Assembly (NCBI GenBank): GCA_963825575.1
Contig: CAWGUB010000027.1
Coordinates: 62,001 to 126,000 of the forward strand
From: JAFDBW01 sp963825575
GTDB taxonomy: Bacteria > Desulfobacterota > Desulfuromonadia > Desulfuromonadales > BM103
Length of the DNA stretch: 64,000 bases
Direction of reading: 5' to 3'
The notes beneath the pieces are model-generated. The model made no database searches. It saw only the letters and a program-made list of their open reading frames with translations, and was not told the origin of the DNA. Made by a program: the position numbers and the translations under genes. Positions 33,729 through 42,492 of the stretch are shown here, one piece after another (within the stretch, counting starts at the first letter, position 1; every line of letters starts with the position of its first letter).

Positions 33729-34610
33729 ATGGGTAAAACAACATTTATCTGGCAAGAGTCGATAGCACATACCTACGAGGAAATTACGACGCAAATCATT
33801 TCTTTTGCTCCTCAACTCATCGGCGCCATTGTCTTGCTGGTTGCTGGATGGATTGTTGCCAAAGTGCTGTGTATTGCCAGTAGAAAGCTCGTCGGTAGTT
33901 TTGACTCTCTCTTCCAGCGTGCGGCGCAAACTGACGGTGCTCGTCAGGAAAAAATAAAACGTTCCTACGCTGAAATTGTCAGTAAAGTTGTGTTTTGGAC
34001 GGTCATGATATTTTTTATCTCTGCTACGGCCAATATGCTTGGCTGGCAAATGTTTTCTAACTGGATGAATAGCGTTGTCACCTATTTACCGAACTTGATA
34101 ACTGGTTTGCTCATTATCCTGGGAGGATTTCTTCTGGGTAACGGTTCCAAAAGTATCGCGTTGAGCACGGCAAATTCTGCCGGGATTGAGCAAAGCGAGA
34201 TTTTGGCGGGTGTAGTTAAAATTGTTGTCATCATAGCCACACTTATTATTGGCATTCAGCAAATAGGCATCAACGTAGACTTTCTAACGAATGTTCTGGT
34301 TGTCACTCTTGGGGTTTTTCTTGGCGGCGCTGCGCTGGCATTTGGCCTGGGAGCTAGAACGTTGGTCGCTAACATTATTGGCGGGCAATATGTTCGCAAA
34401 CATTGCCGTGTGGGGGAGCAGATGAAACTGGGTGGGTATGAGGGTAAAGTGGTTGAAGTGACTCAGACCTCTATCATATTGGATACTGAACTGGGTCGAA
34501 CAGTGATTCCTGCGAAACATTTTCAAGAACAGGTGTGTAGTTTCATATCTGGCCGCGAAGAATCAAATAAAAATACAGCTTCCCCCTCTCCTGAAGGAGG
34601 CAAACAATGA
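33729..34610 (+). CDS. MscS-family mechanosensitive channel
   Basis: A 293-residue inner-membrane protein with about five hydrophobic segments. The pore-lining segment GVFLGGAALAFGLGARTLVANIIGG (written in part: FLGGAALAFGLGART) runs into a short MscS beta domain (GGYEGKVVEVTQTSIILDT). The conserved-TM-helix repeat LVAGWIVAKVL near residue 37 is typical of the CmpX-like small MscS relatives. It probably releases ions under osmotic stress. The last four bases overlap the start of the next gene (ATGA), so the two are translationally coupled; a GGAGG is embedded in its 3' end. Confidence 0.85.
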   Translation: MGKTTFIWQESIAHTYEEITTQIISFAPQLIGAIVLLVAGWIVAKVLCIASRKLVGSFDSLFQRAAQTDGARQEKIKRSYAEIVSKVVFWTVMIFFISATANMLGWQMFSNWMNSVVTYLPNLITGLLIILGGFLLGNGSKSIALSTANSAGIEQSEILAGVVKIVVIIATLIIGIQQIGINVDFLTNVLVVTLGVFLGGAALAFGLGARTLVANIIGGQYVRKHCRVGEQMKLGGYEGKVVEVTQTSIILDTELGRTVIPAKHFQEQVCSFISGREESNKNTASPSPEGGKQ

Positions 34611-35449
34611 CCAATCAAAAAATTGACTTAGCACTGGCATTTTTGCAATCCCAGCCGGGATCAGCAGCAGAAGTGTTAGAACAGCAACCTGCTGAGCATG
34701 TTTCAGATTTTCTGAAGAACGTTCCTTATACTCATGCTGCAGCGGTTTTAAGTAAAATGCTTCCTCAATATGCCGCAAAAATTTGTAAAAATCTTGATCC
34801 GGCTGTTTCTGCCAGTTTCTTGTCAGAAATGGAAGTTAGCCTTGTAGCCGCTATTCTAAGGCATTCTGACAAAGGGCTGCACAACCAGATACTTAAGCTT
34901 CTTCCGGAGAGAACTAAAATCGCCAGTAAGCTACTACTCAATTACGCTGAGCATGTTGTTGGGGCTTGGATGGTAGCAAATACTACGATGCTGCCCGTTG
35001 ACTGTACAGTTGAAGAAGCCTTATCAAGACTTGCATCAGAAGATGGAGTCATTAACTCTGATGTGGTTTATGTTGTCGATCGAGAAAAAAAACTGCAAGG
35101 ATTGGTTACTGTTGGTAATCTATTGCGCTCTTCGTCTAGCACTCCTATCACCAAAATCATGAAAAAAAAGTGCGATGCTATATCGGGTCGGACTGCTCTT
35201 GTTTCTGCGGCAAATCATGCTGTATGGACGCATCAGGATACGATTGCCGTCATTAACAGGCACAATCAAATAGTGGGAGTATTACGTCATGCTGACCTAC
35301 GCAAAGGGCTTAATGACATGTCGTCTACAAACACAACGACTAACTCCATCGGCAGAGGTCCCCTTACAGGTATATATGAAGTTTATGGAAGCAGTCTTTT
35401 CGCCCTATTTAGTACAATTAGCGAAGTGACCAGCGCAAATAGGCCGTAA
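34607..35449 (+). CDS. soluble MgtE-N/CBS protein
   Basis: A 280-residue cytosolic protein built like the regulatory half of the MgtE magnesium transporter. An MgtE-N-like helical superhelix (about 5-125, with QQPAEHVSDFLKNVP and ALEVS-type repeats) is followed by two CBS motifs (about 130-240). There is no membrane domain. The adjacent gene encodes a full MgtE, so this may be a regulatory partner or a duplicated, truncated paralogue. It overlaps the channel gene by four bases and ends ten bases before the full MgtE. Residues SSTNTTTNS near the end form a linker. Confidence 0.75.
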   Translation: MTNQKIDLALAFLQSQPGSAAEVLEQQPAEHVSDFLKNVPYTHAAAVLSKMLPQYAAKICKNLDPAVSASFLSEMEVSLVAAILRHSDKGLHNQILKLLPERTKIASKLLLNYAEHVVGAWMVANTTMLPVDCTVEEALSRLASEDGVINSDVVYVVDREKKLQGLVTVGNLLRSSSSTPITKIMKKKCDAISGRTALVSAANHAVWTHQDTIAVINRHNQIVGVLRHADLRKGLNDMSSTNTTTNSIGRGPLTGIYEVYGSSLFALFSTISEVTSANRP

Positions 35450-35459
35450 GGAGAGAAAA

Positions 35460-36785
35460 ATGACAACACCAGCGATAGAAATCAATACGCCTGTAGAGGC
35501 ACTTAACAAAGCATTTCTGCTGAATCATCCAAAAGATGCGGCACGTAAAATTGAAACCATGCGACCTCAATATTCAGCAAAACTCTTGGGTGGTCAGCCT
35601 GCCTATATATTGCAGCCCGTGTGGAGGAACCTAACTCCAGGTGTGGCAGATAACGTTTTGTTGCACCTTCCAGATAAAACGACCGCTGAACTCCTGGAAT
35701 CCATGGATGCTGGTTTGTGTGCTGCATTGCTCAGCCGTTTCGATGAGAAAGCGCAAGAGAAGTTCTTTGCACTTTTAGATGATCACATAGTAAAAGAATT
35801 GCAAGAGTTGCTGCAATATCCTGAGGATAGTGCCGGAGCGTTGATGGAAACTAACATTACGGCATTTAACGAGAATATGACGGTACTGGATGCGATAACG
35901 CAACTTCGTAATCAAAAAACAAGAGACTTACACCACTTGTTTTTATTAAGTGACGATATGTATTTGAGCGGGCAAATCCCGGTGCAGCGGCTTGCTCTAG
36001 CTGATGGAGAGGAAAAACTTTCTTCCATTTCCATACCGCTTCAGGCTTACGTCACTGCATTAGACCCCAAAAGCGATATTATGGAGAAACTGGAGAAGTT
36101 CAAAATAGATACCATACCTGTTATTGATGGCAATGACCGTTTCGTGGGGATTATTCGTGGCAGGAATCTTCTTGCCGCGTTGAAAGACACCCTCGCTACA
36201 GAAATGCTGACCATGGTGGGTGTGAGCAAGGATGAGCGCGCCCTTTCCAGTTCTTGGTTTGCCGTAAAAAAACGGCTTCCCTGGTTGCAGATAAACCTTG
36301 TGACCGCATTTCTGGCTGCCGCTGTGGTTGGTATGTTCGAAGAAACCATTGCTAAATATACTGCCCTCGCTATCTTATTGCCCATTGCTGCAGGTCAATC
36401 AGGGAATACTGGTGCTCAAGCACTTGCTGTAACCATGCGTGGTCTGACTTTACGTGAGATTACGGTAAGACACTGGTCCAGGGTGCTTCTAAAAGAAGCC
36501 AATGCTGCGTTGATAAACGGCGTCGCGATTGCCATCACCTGCGGAGCGGGCGTATATTTCTGGAGTCGCAGTGTTGGCTTGGCACTCATTATTGCACTTG
36601 CCATGGTTTCATCCATGACGATAGCGGCAGTTTCCGGTGCCTTGGTTCCCATCATGCTTAAAAAGTTTGGACAAGACCCTGCCTTGTCTTCCTCTATTAT
36701 TCTAACGACCGTCACAGACATTGCGGGTTTCATGTCTTTCCTAGGTATCGCTACTATGCTGTCAGGCATGTTAGAGGCTGGATAA
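35460..36785 (+). CDS. mgtE: MgtE-type magnesium/divalent cation transporter
   Basis: A 441-residue transporter with an N-terminal MgtE-N superhelix (about 1-125), a CBS pair (about 135-255, LQAYVTALDPKSDIMEKL and IPVIDGNDRFVGIIRGRNLL) and five hydrophobic helices (about 280-440). The pore segment is ILLPIAAGQSGNTGAQALAVTMRGL, matching the MgtE signature of Asn and Gly in the selectivity region. Magnesium closes the cytoplasmic domain in characterised relatives. GGAG precedes the ATG. It belongs to the same operon as the channel and the soluble paralogue. Confidence 0.88.
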   Translation: MTTPAIEINTPVEALNKAFLLNHPKDAARKIETMRPQYSAKLLGGQPAYILQPVWRNLTPGVADNVLLHLPDKTTAELLESMDAGLCAALLSRFDEKAQEKFFALLDDHIVKELQELLQYPEDSAGALMETNITAFNENMTVLDAITQLRNQKTRDLHHLFLLSDDMYLSGQIPVQRLALADGEEKLSSISIPLQAYVTALDPKSDIMEKLEKFKIDTIPVIDGNDRFVGIIRGRNLLAALKDTLATEMLTMVGVSKDERALSSSWFAVKKRLPWLQINLVTAFLAAAVVGMFEETIAKYTALAILLPIAAGQSGNTGAQALAVTMRGLTLREITVRHWSRVLLKEANAALINGVAIAITCGAGVYFWSRSVGLALIIALAMVSSMTIAAVSGALVPIMLKKFGQDPALSSSIILTTVTDIAGFMSFLGIATMLSGMLEAG

Positions 36786-36977
36786 TTAAGAGAGAGTTCT
36801 TCAGCTTATAGGAAACCATGCAACGATATCAGAATTGCCAATAACCCTCCCAGAAATGAAATGAACGGTCAATCAAATGGCCATTCCTGTAATAACAAAT
36901 TAGGCATGTAGTGTAACTACAATGACTTGAAAACATTATAAATTCGTATCCATCTCCTGAAGAAAGGCCCTGATGGC

Positions 36978-38086
36978 ATGTTGACATTAACCTGGCTCAG
37001 TATCATCTTCTGCCTGTCCCAATCCGCAATGTTTTCCGGACTTAACCTCGCGTTGTTTGGTGTCACCCGACTTCGATTGGAAGTCGAAGTGGCTTCTGAT
37101 AGCAAAGCTGCTGCTAAAGTTTTGAAGCTTAGGAAAAATTCGAATTTCCTTCTGACGACAATTTTATAGGGTAATGTTGGCATTAATGTGCTTTTGACAC
37201 TGTTGTCTGATTCTATCCTCGCAGGTGTGAGCGCTTATGTTTTTTCAACTGTGGTAATTACTTTGGTTGGCGAAATCATGCCGCAAGCCTACTTTTCGGG
37301 AAACGCTCTCCGGATGGCTTCACTTTTAGCGCCAGTATTGAAATTTTACAGATCGTTCTTTACCCTGTTGCTAAGCCTTCAGCCATGGTGCTGGACTTGT
37401 GGCTTGGATCAGAAAGTATTCAGTATTTTCGGGAACGTGATCTCAAAGAGGTGATCAGGAGACATATTGTGGCCGACGAGGCTGAAATAGCCAGGTTCGA
37501 AGGGTTGGGTGCAATGAATTTCTTGGCAATTGATGATTTGCTCGTAACCCGTATCGGCGAACCAGTCGATCCGAAAAGTATCATAGAGTTGCCTGTGTCA
37601 TCAGGCAAGCCTGTTTTCCCAAACTATACGCGTGTCAAGAAACTAAACACCACAAAGACCTCCTTGAATGATTGGATGAAGACAGTCTTAGACGAACAGG
37701 TCAACCTCGAAGATGTCTGCTGTGAATTTGAACTCGCAAGCGACATTTATGCGCAAATTGACCAAGAAAAACTTCGGCAAGTGATGATCAATCTCATTAC
37801 CAACGCTGTACACGCGCTACTCGCTAAAAAATCGAACGGTAAACTCTTACAAATTTCAACGCATCTGTTTGATGATGAATATGAGATCCGAGTTCGTGAC
37901 AATGGGACCGGCATGTCGGACGAAAGCAGGGAAAAGGTCTTCGAGCCCCTGTATTCCACAAAAGGTTTCGGTGTCGGGCTCGGGATGGTAATCGCAAAAG
38001 GTATTGTGGAACAGCATCATGGTGAAATCAGCGTTGAGAGCATGGATGGAAAGGGAACAACGGTTACCCTCCGCCCTCCCGATTAG
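36978..38086 (+). pseudogene. broken CNNM/CorC-like gene fused to a histidine kinase tail
   Basis: The first part is a DUF21/CNNM membrane protein, starting MLTLTWLSIIFCLSQSAMFSGLNLALF. A TAG at 37167-37169 stands where the family has tryptophan (LLTTIL-stop-GNVGIN). One base is missing near 37349, after which FYQIVLYPVAKPSAMVLD resumes. After GKPVFP (about 37620) the sequence changes to the C-terminal half of a histidine kinase: YTRVKKLN, EKLRQVMINLITNAVHALL and DNGTGMSDES. The kinase has lost its phosphoacceptor histidine region. Nonsense, deletion and a chimeric junction together indicate a genuine pseudogene, or partly an assembly chimera. Confidence 0.8.
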
Positions 38087-38214
38087 GCTGCCGGAAGGCG
38101 AAGCTCAATAAGACAGCCTGCCTTGCCCGTACCTAATATCTTTTAAACAGGTAGGATGTTTCTCATTTATCACGACATATGGGACGAAAACGGGTGTGTT
38201 ATTGATAGAGACAT

Positions 38215-38290
38215 TTAAGACGACAAAAAGGTGGCCGCCTGGATCAATTCCGGGTGGCCATTTATTATTTGTCAGGATCAGTAAGAATTT
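38215..38290 (+). repeat. repeated terminator block, copy 2
   Basis: AAGACGACAAAAAGG, the hairpin GGCCGCCTGG-ATCAATT-CCGGGTGGCC (38233-38259) and ATTTATTATTTGTCAGGATCAGTAAGAAT match the block at 33536-33612 with point changes and a longer loop. It follows the kinase fragment and bounds the transport-gene island on its right. Confidence 0.7.
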
Positions 38291-38362
38291 AGTATTTTAA
38301 TCGATCTGAGCACCGCGAAACAATCTAGGAATATAAAGAAGACACTTTGCTATCGTTGCTGC

Positions 38363-38403
38363 TAATCAAAAGCCGCCCCCATTTCTGAAGCGGCTTTTGA
38401 TTA
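38363..38403. terminator. bidirectional terminator
   Basis: TAATCAAAAGCCGC and GCGGCTTTTGATTA are perfect 14-bp arms around a 13-base loop, with U-rich arms in both directions. It serves the PEP-CTERM gene on the minus strand and any transcript coming from the left. Confidence 0.8.
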
Positions 38404-38428
38404 GTTAATATTTAGAGGCTAGTTCAGT

Positions 38429-39238
38429 TTATTCTTTCCGTCTCCGGCGAGCATAAAAAGCTAAACCTGCCAGGCCGCTACCGAGGAGGAGGAAGGTTGA
38501 TGGCTCAGGTACAACAGGATTTGGTGGATCTATCTGACCTTCCGCGCTCGTCCAGATATTTTCCCACAGGTTCCGGTTGCGCAAATCATTCCAGCCAAAT
38601 GCATCGTCCCAGAAATTAATATCCGTCGCAACAAATACATCGCTAGAGCGACCGGCGCCTGCATCGAAGACACCCATGATAACACGATCTAAATCATCGT
38701 ATGCAAGAGCTTCAAAACCCTCGGGAATCTCGTTGATGGTACTGTGAGCAGAACCTATGAATCCCGTAACCACATTTGGATTGGTAACCCAGTCGCTGGT
38801 TCCAACAGTATAGTGACCAGAATCATTGCCAAATGTTCCTGCTGAACTGCCAATCCCCCAGTTACTTAAAATTTGACTAGACGCCGAGTGCCACCCCCCA
38901 CTGTCATGGTCTTGCTGAATAAAGAGAAAACCACCAGAAGTATCTACAAAAGACTGCATTGCACTGACTTCTGCAGCTGATACAGTGCCGATTAATCCAG
39001 TGTAAAAAGCATCCACTGTTCCCAGAAATGCCGCATCTGCATTGCTGGTGGGAACCAAGGTATGGCCTTGATCAACCAACCATTGCGTCGCCCCCGAGAT
39101 ATAGCCCGTTGACATTCCATACTGCTCTCGTGAATTGTCAAAGTGCCCGATATCCAAGGCATTAGATGTGTTAGGAATTATACCAAGCATTGCAACAAAA
39201 AGAGTAAAACATGTAGTTACATATTTCATTTGTTTCAT
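38429..39238 (-). CDS. PEP-CTERM exported protein
   Basis: A 269-residue secreted protein. It has a signal peptide (about 1-27, ending SNA), a C-terminal VPEPSTFLLLGSGLAGLAF sorting helix and the basic tail YARRRRKE, a clear PEP-CTERM signal processed by an exosortase. The mature domain (DIGHFDNSREQYG, FLFIQQDHDSGGWH, DVFVATDINFW) resembles glutamine-amidotransferase-like DUF4350-type folds found in other PEP-CTERM proteins. It should end up at the cell surface or in exopolysaccharide. No exosortase is in the window. The start has GGAGGAA upstream, and the gene stands alone between a terminator and a long non-coding stretch. Confidence 0.88.
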   Translation of the reverse strand: MKQMKYVTTCFTLFVAMLGIIPNTSNALDIGHFDNSREQYGMSTGYISGATQWLVDQGHTLVPTSNADAAFLGTVDAFYTGLIGTVSAAEVSAMQSFVDTSGGFLFIQQDHDSGGWHSASSQILSNWGIGSSAGTFGNDSGHYTVGTSDWVTNPNVVTGFIGSAHSTINEIPEGFEALAYDDLDRVIMGVFDAGAGRSSDVFVATDINFWDDAFGWNDLRNRNLWENIWTSAEGQIDPPNPVVPEPSTFLLLGSGLAGLAFYARRRRKE

Positions 39239-40204
39239 CGTGCTTCCTCCTTATCCGTCAAAGTGTTTAGGCCTCAACCAGCCAAGTGCGAGTGTAGTTT
39301 TTTTGTCAGTTTTATCTGATATTGCAAAAGTCGTACCAAATATGTAAGTTACTGTTTTAATTTAAGATATCTCTTCTTGACACGATTCAATCTTGGGTGT
39401 GTAAAAAAAATCGACACAGAAAAATGGTTGAGTTGAATATTTGAGAAGGTCTAGCTCACCGATACTTGCTTTGGCTCGCGGAAAGAAAGCAAAAAACATA
39501 TTTTCAAAGGACTTGGAGATTTTAGTGGGCAACATTATGTTAACAATTTTGCCGTAACCCCACTAGCGTAATTATTCATCTTCTCTGGCGCCTTGCGAAG
39601 AAAATTTAAAAAGCCTCCCGATAGTAAAAAGGTCCATTTAAAGCCGTCACGTAAGATAAAACGCATAACCGGCAAAACAAAGCAGACGGAAAATGGCTAG
39701 GTGTTTTCCGTATAACAAAACCTAAAATTGCACTGGCAATTCGAAACTTTTTGTCACCGCAGTTTTACTGTAAGAAATAAAAGTTTGGACATTTATTTAT
39801 TCTCTATTCATACCCGAAGCACACAATTAAAATATAACCATTCGACAAACATCTGAAATCGACGCGCTTGAACAATCCACGTGTAGCCCAATCGTTGATG
39901 TGGCAGAAAAACATTCTTAAATGTCACCATTTGTAGTAACGCATGGAGATCACCGGTCAGCATTCTTATATATATTTTTGCAACTCGTTCTCAGATGACC
40001 TTAGGATATTTAGTAACCGATGTGCGGGTGTTCCCAGCATTATAGCTCTCCCTGGATGACGTACTATATCATCCTAAGTTGGTGCCCGGTATCATTAGAC
40101 CACTACATGGAGAGTCCTCCCAGTATCCATTTTCATTGGCCACCGCATGGACGCAGAAGGATGTTATAATGCTTGGAGTAGCAGCCCATTTATACGGAGG
40201 GATT
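39239..40204. other. long AT-rich non-coding stretch
   Basis: Almost 1 kb with no credible gene on either strand. The only structure I noted is ACGGAAAA...TTTTCCGT (about 39690-39714), a hairpin of 8 bp. The left end should hold the PEP-CTERM gene promoter. Remnants of a decayed gene are possible, but I could not recognise any. Confidence 0.45.
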
Positions 40205-40399
40205 ATGTCAGAATCCATAAAAACCGACTGTAAAGACCCAGAGGGCCATTGGCGCCACCTCTGCGAATTGCGGAAACAAGGACGGGAGAAAGAGTTTAAA
40301 GACCTGATGCAGGACCCCGGTCACACCTGCCTGAATTGTAATGCCGTTGCCAAGCACGCCCAGAACCTCTGCAACCCGAGCCCGTTTATCAAAATATAA
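40205..40399 (+). CDS. small cysteine-containing hypothetical protein
   Basis: A 64-residue cytosolic protein, MSESIKTDCKDPEGHWRHLC at the start and CLNCNAVAKHAQNLC toward the end. Five cysteines and three histidines suggest a metal site, but spacing does not match a known zinc ribbon. The ATG at 40205 has CGGAGGGA upstream; the longer frame from 40079 has no such site. A hairpin terminator follows at 40432. I do not recognise the family. Confidence 0.65.
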   Translation: MSESIKTDCKDPEGHWRHLCELRKQGREKEFKDLMQDPGHTCLNCNAVAKHAQNLCNPSPFIKI

Positions 40400-40431
40400 T
40401 ATTTCGGTCCAGGCCAGCATAACGAACAAAC

Positions 40432-40458
40432 CGGGGACACGTGACTTATGTGTCCCCG
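40432..40458 (+). terminator. terminator-like hairpin
   Basis: GGGGACAC and GTGTCCCC (40433-40440 and 40450-40457) enclose a 9-base loop about 33 bases after the small Cys protein. No strong U-run follows on the plus strand. Confidence 0.45.
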
Positions 40459-40580
40459 ATCTTCACCCGGGTATCTTTGTTTGTAGGAAAGGTGTAGCAT
40501 GAGTCTGGATATTCGAGCATCTTTCCAGTGACACCTGTTGGCCGTGCGTCCCCTCACCCGCAACCGGAAAAGAGAAAATT

Positions 40581-40793
40581 ATGGAAACCTGCAGTCTGTG
40601 CGAAGAACAATCAAAGAAAACCCAACGTGGGAACCCCCATCAATACCTGATCAAGGTTGACGAGGTCCGGATCTTCCAAGGGGTCAATCCCCGGGGCTTT
40701 GAAGAACAGGATTACAAGTGCATTACATGCAGTTCAAAATTCACCCGGAGCACCGGCAAAAACGATCTGGCCTGGACGCTCTGGCAGGGCTGA
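40581..40793 (+). CDS. small zinc-ribbon-like protein
   Basis: A 70-residue protein with CSLC at residues 4-7 and CITC at about 47-50, a CxxC...CxxC arrangement as in small zinc ribbons. It ends KNDLAWTLWQG. It has no signal peptide or membrane helix. Metal binding is inferred from the cysteine pattern. It stands alone, with a weak AGAGAAAA before the ATG. No function is known to me. Confidence 0.6.
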   Translation: METCSLCEEQSKKTQRGNPHQYLIKVDEVRIFQGVNPRGFEEQDYKCITCSSKFTRSTGKNDLAWTLWQG

Positions 40794-40969
40794 CAGGAGT
40801 GTCGCGCCGGGATCTTGCAAGGTAACGTCCACAGAAAAACCCACACCTCCTGTAGCCTGCACTGTAGCAACGACCGTTGCTGCAATTCCGTACTGGCAGG
40901 AATCTGCTAGAATGGTATCGATACATTCACAAATCGTTGCTGAATCAACTATGACACGGGAGACACGAT

Positions 40970-41725
40970 ATGAAAAAAGTCGTTCTGGGTGCGATCCTGG
41001 TCCTGCTGATCACAATCGGCGGCGGCATCTACTACCTCCTCTCCAACCTTGACAGTATCGTCAAGTCGGCCATCGAAACCTACGGCTCGCAAGCAACCCA
41101 GACATCGGTACGGGTAGCGAACGTAAAGATCGTCCTGCAGGACGGTTCCGGTGCGATTCGCGGTTTGACCGTGGGCAATCCGAAGGGGTTCGGTACACCT
41201 CAGGCATTCTCTCTCGGCGAGATCGCGACCCAGATTGACCTCAAGTCGCTCTCCGAAGATGTCCCGGTAATCGAATCCATCACCATCCGGGCACCGGAGG
41301 TCTTCTTTGAAGTCAATGAAAAGGGCCAGAACAATCTCGATCAGCTGAAGAGCAACCTGCAACAGGGGTCGTCAACCTCCCCGTCGTCCTCCTCCGGGAA
41401 AGGCGACGGTCCGGAACCGAAGTTGATTATCCGCAAGCTGGTCTTCTCAGACGGCAACATCCACGCCAGGGTCGTCCCGCTGGACAAGCACTACGAGCTG
41501 AAGCTGCCAAACATCCAGATCAACGATCTTGGCGGCAAGACCGGTGCCACGCCAGCGCAAATCGCCAGCCAGGCGCTCAAGGTTCTGACCGACCGGGCGC
41601 TGGCCGAGATCAAGAAGAAAGGCGTCGACCAGTACAAGGCGCAACTCGAAGGGGAAGTTAACAAGCGCCTGGAGGCTGAAAAAGAGAAGGTCGGCGACAA
41701 GTTAAAAGGCGTACTCGGCTACTGA
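40970..41725 (+). CDS. AsmA-like membrane-anchored periplasmic protein
   Basis: A 251-residue protein with one N-terminal membrane segment (about 4-25) and a periplasmic body. The region VRVANVKIVLQDGSGAIRGLTVGNPKGF is followed by beta-rich repeats resembling AsmA/DUF748-type lipid-transfer proteins. A serine-rich linker (SSTSPSSSSGKG) lies near 135-147 and a charged helix (KKGVDQYKAQLEGEVNKRL) near the C-terminus. Such proteins act in envelope lipid homeostasis in other bacteria, but this member is short and uncharacterised. It is a single gene followed by a strong terminator at 41787. Confidence 0.7.
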   Translation: MKKVVLGAILVLLITIGGGIYYLLSNLDSIVKSAIETYGSQATQTSVRVANVKIVLQDGSGAIRGLTVGNPKGFGTPQAFSLGEIATQIDLKSLSEDVPVIESITIRAPEVFFEVNEKGQNNLDQLKSNLQQGSSTSPSSSSGKGDGPEPKLIIRKLVFSDGNIHARVVPLDKHYELKLPNIQINDLGGKTGATPAQIASQALKVLTDRALAEIKKKGVDQYKAQLEGEVNKRLEAEKEKVGDKLKGVLGY

Positions 41726-41786
41726 TTTGATGCGGTGACAGGCGACCGTCCTGTCGCGGTATAGATATTTTCAGCCAAAGACCAAG

Positions 41787-41812
41787 GGCCGGACGGGAAA
41801 CCGTCCGGCCCT
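41787..41812. terminator. terminator between convergent genes
   Basis: GGGCCGGACGG and CCGTCCGGCCC are perfect 11-bp arms around a GAAA-like loop, flanked by AA and TT. It lies between the AsmA-like gene and the minus-strand FKBP gene and can serve both. Confidence 0.75.
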
Positions 41813-41843
41813 TGCCACAGCATTTTTTTCTGTCAGTTCCAGG

Positions 41844-42275
41844 TCAGAGCAGTTCCATCAGTTCGATCTCGAACGTCAGATCCTGCCCTGCCAGGGGATG
41901 GTTGGCATCGAGGATAACCTTGTCTTCCGTCACTTCTGTAACCGTCACGACCATCGGCGGCTGGCCTTCACCGCCGTCGGACTGCAGCTGCATACCGACT
42001 TCCGGAATAACGCCTTCGGCGAACTGGCCGTGATCGACTTCGATCACCCGTTCCGCGAGATGGGGCCCGTAAGCATCATCGGACAGCACCGTCACCGTTT
42101 TGGTATCACCAACAGCCATATCGACAACCGCATCATCAAAACCCTTGATCACCTGTTCGGCACCGACGACAAATTCAAAAGGGTCACGCTCGCGCGAAGA
42201 ATCAAATACAGTCCCGTCTGCCAGGGTTCCGGTGTAGTGGACCCTGGCTGTTTTGTTTTCTGGATTTCCAGACAT
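41844..42275 (-). CDS. FKBP-type peptidyl-prolyl isomerase (SlyD-like)
   Basis: A 143-residue cytosolic isomerase with VHYTGTLADGTVFDSS, the insert-in-flap domain (VIEVDHGQFAEGVIPEVG) and NHPLAGQDLTFEIELMEL at the end. It is the compact SlyD-like form without a metal-binding tail, and so contrasts with the Cys-rich paralogue at 20854. It should act as a folding catalyst and chaperone. The ATG at 42275 has AGGAG seven bases upstream; an in-frame start at 42296 is less likely. It converges with the AsmA-like gene. Confidence 0.9.
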   Translation of the reverse strand: MSGNPENKTARVHYTGTLADGTVFDSSRERDPFEFVVGAEQVIKGFDDAVVDMAVGDTKTVTVLSDDAYGPHLAERVIEVDHGQFAEGVIPEVGMQLQSDGGEGQPPMVVTVTEVTEDKVILDANHPLAGQDLTFEIELMELL

Positions 42276-42492
42276 GTCTTCTCCTTTTTCCTGCAATTGT
42301 TGCCCTTGACTAACATACCATCAGACCTGCTGTGAAGAGGATATTGCCATTGGCGGGATTTTTTCGGGCCAATTCGAGTGAAAGCGCAAGAAAAAGTGCC
42401 TTAAAGGCCTCCATTCGGAATTTTACGGACGTATCACCGCGTACCTCGCTATGTTAGAATGACGAAACTTACCACAACGTTGGAGAATGTAG

